64,000 bases of DNA from CAYQTE01 sp964420285 (lineage in GTDB: Bacteria; Planctomycetota; Phycisphaerae; Tepidisphaerales; Tepidisphaeraceae), in the NCBI GenBank assembly GCA_964420285.1, contig CAYQTE010000005.1:56251-120250 (forward strand), given 5' to 3'. The stretch's first letter is position 1, and the number at the start of each line of letters is the position of its first letter. The notes under the pieces were generated by a model that saw only the letters and a program-made list of their open reading frames with translations, ran no database searches and was not told the DNA's origin. A program made the translations under genes and the position numbers. Positions 8,781 to 15,801 of the stretch are shown here, piece by piece.

Positions 8781-9770
8781 ATGCACGGCAGGATCAAGAA
8801 GTCGACGGTCATGGCGCTGGGGGCAGCGGTTGCGGCAGTCGGCGTGGCATCCCACGCCAGCGCCCAATCGGCTCCGGACGGAACCGTCACCTACGTCATG
8901 TCGATCAACGATGACGGCTTCGGCGATTATGTGCCCGGTTCTTTCGCGATTTACGCGATTGACGGCACGGTCAGCGGCTTTACAGTCACGCCCAACCAGA
9001 TTGCCGCCAACAGCAACCAGGTGGATGGCGGCATCGATAATTACGATCTTCACGTGACCGGCGGCATCGTCGCCAACACGTTGAACGACGTGCCTGTCAA
9101 CGGCTCGGCGTCTGCCGCTAATCCTGGTGCAAGTACGATCTCGTCGAGCAATTACTATGAGCTGTGGAACCCCACACGCCATTCCAATACATCATTCGTC
9201 GAGGCCGGGTTCACCTATGGCACTCTGAACAACGACGACAGCAATACGCAGGTTGGCGCAGGCCAGGACACGGTGGGCACACCGCCCTCGTTGGCCCATG
9301 TGAACGCCAAAACCAACGCGACGCTCATCATCTTTGGCTTGGGTCAGAGCGCCGGCGATATGCGGAATTTTGCCACCTCAACGACGGGCAACAATCCGGG
9401 CATTCCGGCCGGAACAGCGGTCGCCACGGGCCAGGCCGCGGCGAGCTCCCCGTATGCCGGACCCGGCACGTTTGTCTACGGTGCACAGACGTACCTTAAC
9501 GGCCTGCTGATCGCAGACGGCCAGTTCACCGGCACGGCCCCGTCCATCAACCTGGCGTCATCGACCACCGGCCTGTTGGAAGCGTACGGCGAAGCCTATG
9601 ATACCACCGCCAAGGGCTACGACGGCGCGGGCGCCAGCACCGTGCTGGCTCTGATCACCCAGACTCTGGGCGGCGCTCCGGTTCCCGAGCCGGCCAGTGT
9701 GGGAATGCTCGGCATCGGCGCAATGGGCCTTCTGGCTCGCCGGCGCCGTCGCGGGCTGGAAGCAAAGTAA
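8781..9770 (+). CDS. PEP-CTERM sorting domain protein, array member 2
   Basis: 329-aa paralogue most similar to member 1; long stretches such as the ELWNPTRHSNTSFVEAGFTYG segment are identical. It has a signal peptide ending near ASAQSA, the same beta-rich body, and a tail VPEPASVGMLGIGAMGLLA followed by RRRRR. The frame is open 64 codons upstream, but ATG 8781 has the same GGGAGTT context and signal peptide as its paralogues, so that start is used. It is flanked by duplicated leader and 3' hairpin elements. Confidence 0.9.
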   Translation: MHGRIKKSTVMALGAAVAAVGVASHASAQSAPDGTVTYVMSINDDGFGDYVPGSFAIYAIDGTVSGFTVTPNQIAANSNQVDGGIDNYDLHVTGGIVANTLNDVPVNGSASAANPGASTISSSNYYELWNPTRHSNTSFVEAGFTYGTLNNDDSNTQVGAGQDTVGTPPSLAHVNAKTNATLIIFGLGQSAGDMRNFATSTTGNNPGIPAGTAVATGQAAASSPYAGPGTFVYGAQTYLNGLLIADGQFTGTAPSINLASSTTGLLEAYGEAYDTTAKGYDGAGASTVLALITQTLGGAPVPEPASVGMLGIGAMGLLARRRRRGLEAK

Positions 9771-9789
9771 ATCCGCTTGTTTGAACACT

Positions 9790-9871
9790 GGGCCTGTATG
9801 TAAGTCGCGACCGGTAGAGCCTCGTTACTCCCGGGGGGCGAGACCGGAATGACCGATTTGCATACAGGCCC
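9790..9871 (+). terminator. Long 3' hairpin after PEP-CTERM gene 2
   Basis: Arms 9790-9807 and 9854-9871 form an 18-bp stem. The two positions that differ from the perfect copy after gene 1 are T-G and G-T, so they still pair in RNA. The loop shares CTCCCGGGGGGCGAGA with the first copy. It lies about 20 nt after the stop codon. No U-tract. Confidence 0.65.
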
Positions 9872-10043
9872 GGTGGGGGGTTGAAATCGGGCAGCTTGAT
9901 CACACTTCTTCGGGCGGGTTGGGTCGTTGAGACTCGGCCGGCCCGAATGCGTTTCGCACATCGCTTGCTCAGGACGATTCGGGCAAATCGGCCATCAGAG
10001 TACACGTCAGAGCGGTCAATGGGTCAGGGAAAGGGCAAGAGTC

Positions 10044-11024
10044 ATGAAGGGCAAGATCAGGAAATCGACGGCCATCGTTCTCGGTACGGCCGCCGCGGCG
10101 GTCGGACTGGCTTCACATGCCAGCGCACAATTGGCTCCGGAGGGAACCGTCACGTACATCATGTCGATCAATGATGATGGCTGGGGCGATTACACACCCA
10201 ACTCATTTGCGATCTACGCCATTGACGGCACCATCGGACCCGCCGGCGTCATACCCAATTCAATCGCCGCCAATGGGAATCAGGTCGATGGCGGTATCGA
10301 CAATTTCGATCTTCACGTCAGCGGCGCCGTCCCCGGCTCGCTCAACGATGATATCGTCAACGGCTCGACGTTTGCGGCCCATGCCGGGGAGGGCTGGCTG
10401 TTCGCCCCCAGCTACTACAGCCTGACGGATGCGGCCAAGACAAGCCACAAGGACTCGTTTGTGGAGGCGGGATTCACTGAGGATGCGCTGTCCGACGACA
10501 ACAACAGCACGACGGTGGGCGCCGGCCAGGACACGACCGGCACGCCGCCTTCGTATAAGCATGTGACCAGCCGGAGCGACGCGACGCTGATTATCTTCGG
10601 TCTTGGCCAGAGCGCCGGCGACATGCTGAATTTTGCCGAATCAACGACCGGAAACAATCCGGGCATCCCGGCCGGCACGAAGATCGACTTCGTCACCCCC
10701 TACAGTTCCCCCTACGCCGGTCCCGGCACGTTCACATTCGATGGGAAAACCTACCTGGACGGTCTTCTGGTGGCCGACGGGCAGTATGTGACGGGGACAC
10801 CGCCGTCTATCAATCTGGCGGATTCGCTCACCGGACTGTTGATGAGCTATGACGAACCCTTCGACACGATTGCCAAAGGCTACGACGGCGCCGGCTCCAG
10901 CACCGCACAAGTCGTGATCACTCAGACCCTGAGGGTGCCGGAACCGGCAGGCGTCGGGCTGCTGGGGATTGGCGCGGTTGGCCTCATGGCGCGGCGTCGC
11001 CGCCGTACATTGGAAGCGAAGTAA
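10044..11024 (+). CDS. PEP-CTERM sorting domain protein, array member 3
   Basis: 326-aa paralogue with a signal peptide (ends near ASAQLA), body DGTVTYIMS-like then SINDDGWGDYTPNSFAIYA, and tail VPEPAGVGLLGIGAVGLMA followed by RRRRR. It is closer to member 4 than to members 1-2; both have the SFVEAGF/TYVETGF segment preceded by a TSHKD stretch. The frame is open upstream to 9927, but ATG 10044 fits the paralogues and has AAGGGCAAGAG ahead of it. A 16-nt remnant of the member-2 hairpin loop (GGTAGAGCCTCGTTAC) lies at 11032-11047. Confidence 0.9.
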   Translation: MKGKIRKSTAIVLGTAAAAVGLASHASAQLAPEGTVTYIMSINDDGWGDYTPNSFAIYAIDGTIGPAGVIPNSIAANGNQVDGGIDNFDLHVSGAVPGSLNDDIVNGSTFAAHAGEGWLFAPSYYSLTDAAKTSHKDSFVEAGFTEDALSDDNNSTTVGAGQDTTGTPPSYKHVTSRSDATLIIFGLGQSAGDMLNFAESTTGNNPGIPAGTKIDFVTPYSSPYAGPGTFTFDGKTYLDGLLVADGQYVTGTPPSINLADSLTGLLMSYDEPFDTIAKGYDGAGSSTAQVVITQTLRVPEPAGVGLLGIGAVGLMARRRRRTLEAK

Positions 11025-11087
11025 ATTCGCTGGTAGAGCCTCGTTACGCACGTCTACGCGGTCAACAGATTCAACCAAAGGCAAATC

Positions 11088-12062
11088 ATGAAGGGCAAAA
11101 TCGGGAAATCGACGGCCGTCATTCTCGGTGCGGCCGTTGTATCGGTCGGACTGGCTTCCCAAGCCAGCGCCGCGGCTCCGGACGGAACGGTGACCTACGT
11201 TATGTCGATCAATGATGACGGCTGGGGCGATTACACTCCCAACACATTTGCGATTTATGCCATCGACGGCACCGTCGGTTCGGGCGGGCGCGTTACGCCC
11301 AACTCAATCCCCTGGAACGGTAACATGGTGGACGGTGGAATCGACAATTTCAATCTTCGCGTGACCGGCGGTGTCATTTCTGGCACGCTCAACGACGACA
11401 TTTACAACGGCTCCACGTTCGCCGCATACCAGGGCCAGGGGCAGTTGAACGCGAGCGACTACTACAACCTGACCGATTCGGCCCAGACAAGCCACAAAGA
11501 CACGTACGTCGAAACCGGGTTTACAGACTCGGCCCTGAACGCTGACGACGGCACAACGAAGGTGGCGGCTGGCCAGGACTCGGTGGGCCAGCCACCATCG
11601 CTGGCGAAGGTGAATAACCGCACAGGCTCGACGTTGATTATCTTTGGTCTTGGCCAGAGCGCCGGCGACATGCTGAACTTCGCCGAGTCGACGACGGGAA
11701 ATAACCCGGGCACTCCGGTCGGTACTACGATCGACAGCCTAACTCCGTATAGTTGCCCATACGCCGGTCCCGGCACGTTCGTATATGGCGGGAAATCGTA
11801 CCTGGACGGCCTTCTGGTGGCCGATGGCGAGTTTTCGGGGACAGTGCCGTCGATCAATGTGGCCAAATCGACCACAGGACTGCTGTTGGCTTACGACGAA
11901 CCCTACGATACGGACTCCCAAGGCTACGACGGCGCGGGCTCCTCCACCGTGGTGGCTGTGATCACGCAGACCCTCAGCGTCCCCGAGCCGGCCAATGTCG
12001 GATTGCTCAGCGCCTGCGCGGGGGGCCTGCTGGCGCGGCGTCGGCGGCGCCAGTGCGCTTAA
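11088..12062 (+). CDS. PEP-CTERM sorting domain protein, array member 4
   Basis: 324-aa paralogue. The signal peptide ends near ASAAAP; the body carries GWGDYTPNTFAIYAIDG, LIIFGLGQSAGDM and GYDGAGSS. The tail is VPEPANVGLLSACAGGLLA plus RRRRR and is the most divergent of the four. Only 63 nt separate it from member 3, so it is probably in the same transcript. Its TAA overlaps the stop codon of the convergent PilZ-like gene within the palindrome TTAA. Confidence 0.9.
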   Translation: MKGKIGKSTAVILGAAVVSVGLASQASAAAPDGTVTYVMSINDDGWGDYTPNTFAIYAIDGTVGSGGRVTPNSIPWNGNMVDGGIDNFNLRVTGGVISGTLNDDIYNGSTFAAYQGQGQLNASDYYNLTDSAQTSHKDTYVETGFTDSALNADDGTTKVAAGQDSVGQPPSLAKVNNRTGSTLIIFGLGQSAGDMLNFAESTTGNNPGTPVGTTIDSLTPYSCPYAGPGTFVYGGKSYLDGLLVADGEFSGTVPSINVAKSTTGLLLAYDEPYDTDSQGYDGAGSSTVVAVITQTLSVPEPANVGLLSACAGGLLARRRRRQCA

Positions 12063-12499
12063 TCGAGAATGGAATGCTGGATGCGGGCGACCTCGTCCTG
12101 TACGGCTTGGGCGGATTGCTTTTGGGTTGCGTTCGCGGCCGGTTTTTGGTCGGGGGGGCTGGGCAGCGTGCAGGTGAACTCCGCGCCGATCTTGAAGATC
12201 TGGAGGTTGATCGAGTGGCAATGGACGACGGTGCAGAGGATCTGTGCCGGCGCTGAGTCGCTGCACAGGCGCAGGATGAATGTATCGCCGCATTTCATCC
12301 TGGTGTGGCTGAAAAGGCTCAGCCCGCGGTGGGACACATCGGCGAGATTCGCGGTGATGTTGGCGCCCTCGTAGACGAGCTGGATCTGTGAACGGCTGAG
12401 CACCCGGCCGGCGCGGCGTTTGTCTCCGGTGCTGACATGAACGCCCTGGGCGGCCGCCCGCTGCATAAGGTCCCGTAACGCATCGGCTGAGAGAAACAT
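12059..12499 (-). CDS. PilZ-like domain protein
   Basis: 146-aa soluble protein. An Arg-rich stretch (RRAGRVLSRSQ) around residues 28-38 is followed by ANLADVSHRGLSL near residues 50-62. This fits the PilZ pattern of basic residues then (D/N)xSxxG, so cyclic-di-GMP binding is plausible. The C-terminus is Ala/Gln-rich and probably disordered. It is convergent with the PEP-CTERM array. The family call rests on one motif. Confidence 0.65.
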   Translation of the reverse strand: MFLSADALRDLMQRAAAQGVHVSTGDKRRAGRVLSRSQIQLVYEGANITANLADVSHRGLSLFSHTRMKCGDTFILRLCSDSAPAQILCTVVHCHSINLQIFKIGAEFTCTLPSPPDQKPAANATQKQSAQAVQDEVARIQHSILD

Positions 12500-12555
12500 T
12501 CTACTGTGTTATCGAGATGAACGCCCTTGCAGTTGAGAAGGGTGCCGGAATCGGG

Positions 12556-12769
12556 TGTGCCCGAATTCCCGGGCAACGGTAACTCGATGTGGACCAACCT
12601 CTTACCCCCTCCCCTTGTACTCAGGGGGAGGGTTGGGGTGGGGGTTGGCCGCCGCGGCGTTGGTTGGGGGCTGATTCTTCCAGAGCCGCTGGCGAAGAAC
12701 CCCCACCTCTGTCCTCCCCCTGGGTACAAGGGGAGGAGGAAAAGGCGGTCGGTGTGGTAATTCGGGCAG
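12556..12769 (+). mobile_element. MITE-like repeat, copy 2
   Basis: Full-length copy in the same orientation as copy 4. Ends are GTGCCCGAATTCCCGGGCA and TAATTCGGGCA. Inside are the two C-rich/G-rich hairpins with GTAC cores and a GGGGTGGGGGT / ACCCCCACC pair. It lies 11 bp past the stop codon of the lipoprotein gene, between two minus-strand genes. Confidence 0.75.
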
Positions 12770-12779
12770 ACCCCAAGAA

Positions 12780-13274
12780 TCAATCGGAGACCGGGCTGGT
12801 GGTGGTGGGGCCGGTGGTCGGGCGCCTGGCCGGGCGGGTTGCGGCGGGGCGCGTGGTGGTAAGGGGGCTGCTGACAAGCTGGCCGCGCAGTGCGATCGCC
12901 TGGGCGATCAGTTCCGGCTCATCGGGTTGGGTGGCGGCCGGTTTGAGAGTGTAGCTGAAATGCTGCGTGTCGTGAAATGGGATCGGCAGTATTTCCGCCA
13001 GCAGGTCGATGGGGATCCATTGATAGATCGGCGGATTGACGGAGGTGGTGGTCTTGAGCGTCTCATAACCATCCTCGCGGACCTGGGTGTCGTAATTGCC
13101 GTAGAGATAGAAATCGCGCTGGATGGGCGTGCGGCCGATTTCCTGGTCGTTGAAGTAGACTAGCGCCCCCGGCGGGCTGGAATCGATGACCATGGTGCGT
13201 TCGACGCATCCGCCGATGAGCGGGAGCGCAGCCAGAAAGATCAAAGCCCAAGCGGCGAGTCGGGACAAGACCAT
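12780..13274 (-). CDS. PEGA-type surface lipoprotein
   Basis: 164-aa predicted lipoprotein. Residues 1-23 form a signal peptide ending in LIGGC, with Cys23 the likely lipidated residue. Then ERTMVIDSSPPGALVYFNDQEIGRTP matches the PEGA domain (short beta-sandwich, often in surface proteins). The C-terminus is Thr/Pro/Ala-rich. ATG 13274 is preceded by GGAGGC at good spacing. A longer frame exists upstream but reads through the repeat at 13345-13558, so it is not used. It is divergent from the GH59 gene. Confidence 0.8.
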   Translation of the reverse strand: MVLSRLAAWALIFLAALPLIGGCVERTMVIDSSPPGALVYFNDQEIGRTPIQRDFYLYGNYDTQVREDGYETLKTTTSVNPPIYQWIPIDLLAEILPIPFHDTQHFSYTLKPAATQPDEPELIAQAIALRGQLVSSPLTTTRPAATRPARRPTTGPTTTSPVSD

Positions 13275-13344
13275 TGCCTCCGCCGCTGAGTATAGATGCC
13301 GCGGCACATGGGGCAAGGGCGTGCTCGGCGGGCGACGCCGCGAG

Positions 13345-13558
13345 AGTGCCCGATTTTCCGGGCAACCGCCTTTTCCTCCTCTCCCTGTACCCAGGGGGAG
13401 GACAGAGGTGGGGGTTCTTCGCCATTGGTTCCGCCAGGTCGAAGCCGCGACCGACGCCATAGCGGTCGACCCCCACCCAACCCTCCCCCTGGGTACAGGG
13501 AGAGGGGATCAAGAGGCGGCCTCGCATGGATTTACACTCACCGGGGAAATCGGGCACT
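13345..13558 (-). mobile_element. MITE-like repeat, copy 3 (inverted orientation)
   Basis: Same element in opposite orientation. Ends are AGTGCCCGATTTTCCGGGC at the left and AAATCGGGCACT at the right. The interior is the reverse complement of copies 2 and 4, including the CGACCGCTATGGCGTCGGTCG segment. It fills most of the 360-bp gap between two divergent genes and so sits in their promoter region. Confidence 0.8.
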
Positions 13559-13634
13559 GTCGATCCCGCCGGGCGCTTACAATTCTTCGCCCGGCGGTGT
13601 ATTCTGCCCGCACCACTTTCGAAAGGCACGCTCC

Positions 13635-15725
13635 ATGAAATCTGCATCGCTGCTTGTTGCCGCTCTGGCAGTCACCTTTTTCTCAACGGCCTTGTGGCCA
13701 TCCGCCGCAAGGGCGGATCAGACGGTTGTCATCGACGGCACGGCCGGTGGGAAGCAGTTTGACGGGATCGGGGCCGTCAGCGGCGGGGGGGCGACATCGG
13801 TGCTGCTGAAGGATTATCCGCAGAAGCAGCGCGATCAGGTGCTGGATCTGTTGTTCAAGCCGAAATTCGGGGCGTCGATCTCGGCCCTGTATGTCGAAGT
13901 TGGTGGCGATGGGAACAGCACGCAGGGCACCGAAGACAGCCACATGCACTCGCGCACCGATGAGAATTACAGCCGGGGCTATGAATGGTGGCTGATGACC
14001 GAGGCGAAGAAGCGGAATCCGGCCATGTCGCTGGATGCCTGCGCGTGGAGCTGTCCGGGCTGGGTGGGCGTGGACGCAAGATCCCCCAACGGCAATTTCT
14101 GGTCGCAGGACATGTGCGACTATTACGCCAAGTGGATCAAGGGGCTCAAGACGAATTACGGCCTGGACCTGGACGCCATCGGCTGCCGCAATGAAAAGGG
14201 CGTCAATGAGGCGTGGGTCAAGATGTTTCGGACGACGCTGGACAACGACGGACTGAACAAGGTCCGCATCCACGGATTTGATAACTGGGACAAGACCAAG
14301 TTCGACTTCACCAATCATTTCCTGACCGATCCGGCCCTGGCCAAGGCCGTCGATGTCGTCAGCAATCACACCATGGCCACTTCGCCCACTCCCGATGCGG
14401 TGAGGAAGCTGCTGGACGGTCTGAACAAGCCGATCTGGAACAGCGAAGAGCATGTGTATAAGCAGGGCTTCGATTGCGAAATCAGCATTGTGCAGGCGTT
14501 CAATCAGAACTACATCAACAGCGGCGTGACGAAAATCTGCAACTGGTATCTGGTGGCGTCGCTTTATCCGATCGAGCCGTATCCCGAAACGCCGTCCATG
14601 CTCATTGCCCGTTCACCCTGGAGCGGGAATTACGCCATCCGGCCGGCGATGTGGGGATACGCACATTACGGCCAGTTCAGCGCCATCGGCTGGCAATATC
14701 TCAACGGCGCGTGCGGGAATCTGAGCGGCGGCGGGACGTTCGTCACGCTCAAGTCGCCGGGCACGGATTACAGCTTCATCGCCGAAACCAAGAACGCCAC
14801 GGCCAAGCAGACGGTGACGATCAACGTCAAGGGCGGACTTTCGGCCGGTAAACTGTGCGTCTGGCGAAGCAATGCCCAGGAGCAATTCGTCAAGCTGGAC
14901 GATATCAACCCGGTCAACGGTTCGTTCAGCATCACGCTCGATCCCGCGTCGATCTATTCAATCTCGACAACCACCGGCCAGCAGAAAGGCTCGTTCGACG
15001 ATGTGCCGGCCGAGCGGGATTTCCCGCTGCCTTATTACGAAAACTTCGATCATTACAAGAATGCCAAATCGTTCGGCTATCTGCCGCATTACACGGCCGA
15101 CATTTCCGGCGTGTTCGAGCTGGCAGACCGGCCGGACGGCAAGGGCCAATGCCTGCGCCAGGTTCTGGATAAGAAGGCCCAGAGCTGGGCGCCGGAATCG
15201 ATGCCCTACACGGTCATTGGCGATTCCAAGTGGAAAGACTACGAGGTGAGCGCCGACACGCTGATGGATGATGGCGGCTGGGTCGGCGTCATGGGCCGGG
15301 TCTCGAACACCGGCAGCGGCTATGGCACTGATCCCAAGGGTTATTACCTGCGACTCGGCGCCGACGGCGAGGTGTCGCTGGTGGTCGCCGGCCAGGCCCA
15401 GGGTCGCGGCGGCGCGGCCGCAGGGCGCGGCAACGCGCCGATCCCTTCACTGGCCACCGCAACCATCAGTGATTTCGACGTCAAGCAATGGCACAACCTC
15501 AAGCTCCAGTTCACCGGCCAGCACATCGTCGGATTTATCGATAACAAACAGGTTCTTGCGGCCGACAACAGCGCGTTCGGCAGTGGCCTGGCGGGCTTGA
15601 TGACCGGCGGCACGGGCAATGCGCGAAATACCGCGATGTTCGACAACCTGCTGATCAACACGGTCAATGGCCCGGTGCCTTCGCCAACGGACTTTGTTTC
15701 CGACAGCGACCCGATGTACAAATAA
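13635..15725 (+). CDS. GH59 galactocerebrosidase-like glycosidase
   Basis: 696 aa with a cleavable signal peptide (about 1-28, ending SAARA). Residues 40-125 closely follow the galactosylceramidase pattern (FDGIGAVSGGGATS, LFKPKFGAS, GYEWWLM). Candidate catalytic residues are acid/base Glu187 (CRNEKGVNEAW) and nucleophile Glu271/272 (IWNSEEHVY). The TIM barrel is followed by a beta-sandwich and, from about residue 460, a lectin/concanavalin-like domain, as in animal GALC. It likely removes beta-galactosyl residues from an extracellular substrate. ATG 13635 starts the signal peptide; the longer frame crosses the upstream repeat. A GH2 gene follows after 76 bp. Confidence 0.9.
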   Translation: MKSASLLVAALAVTFFSTALWPSAARADQTVVIDGTAGGKQFDGIGAVSGGGATSVLLKDYPQKQRDQVLDLLFKPKFGASISALYVEVGGDGNSTQGTEDSHMHSRTDENYSRGYEWWLMTEAKKRNPAMSLDACAWSCPGWVGVDARSPNGNFWSQDMCDYYAKWIKGLKTNYGLDLDAIGCRNEKGVNEAWVKMFRTTLDNDGLNKVRIHGFDNWDKTKFDFTNHFLTDPALAKAVDVVSNHTMATSPTPDAVRKLLDGLNKPIWNSEEHVYKQGFDCEISIVQAFNQNYINSGVTKICNWYLVASLYPIEPYPETPSMLIARSPWSGNYAIRPAMWGYAHYGQFSAIGWQYLNGACGNLSGGGTFVTLKSPGTDYSFIAETKNATAKQTVTINVKGGLSAGKLCVWRSNAQEQFVKLDDINPVNGSFSITLDPASIYSISTTTGQQKGSFDDVPAERDFPLPYYENFDHYKNAKSFGYLPHYTADISGVFELADRPDGKGQCLRQVLDKKAQSWAPESMPYTVIGDSKWKDYEVSADTLMDDGGWVGVMGRVSNTGSGYGTDPKGYYLRLGADGEVSLVVAGQAQGRGGAAAGRGNAPIPSLATATISDFDVKQWHNLKLQFTGQHIVGFIDNKQVLAADNSAFGSGLAGLMTGGTGNARNTAMFDNLLINTVNGPVPSPTDFVSDSDPMYK

Positions 15726-15801
15726 CCCGCCGGCCGTCGCCGTGGCGATGGCGGAGGATTTGGTTTTCAAGTTCGTGTCAGAGAGTTTTCGAGGAGCGGT
15801 T

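Noticed and set aside
12602..12877. Pro-rich frames over the C-rich repeat at 12.6 kb
   Set aside because: They translate the palindromic repeat element and change frame between copies.
13296..13634. Extended N-terminus of the GH59 gene
   Set aside because: This stretch is the inverted MITE-like copy; the signal peptide begins at 13635.
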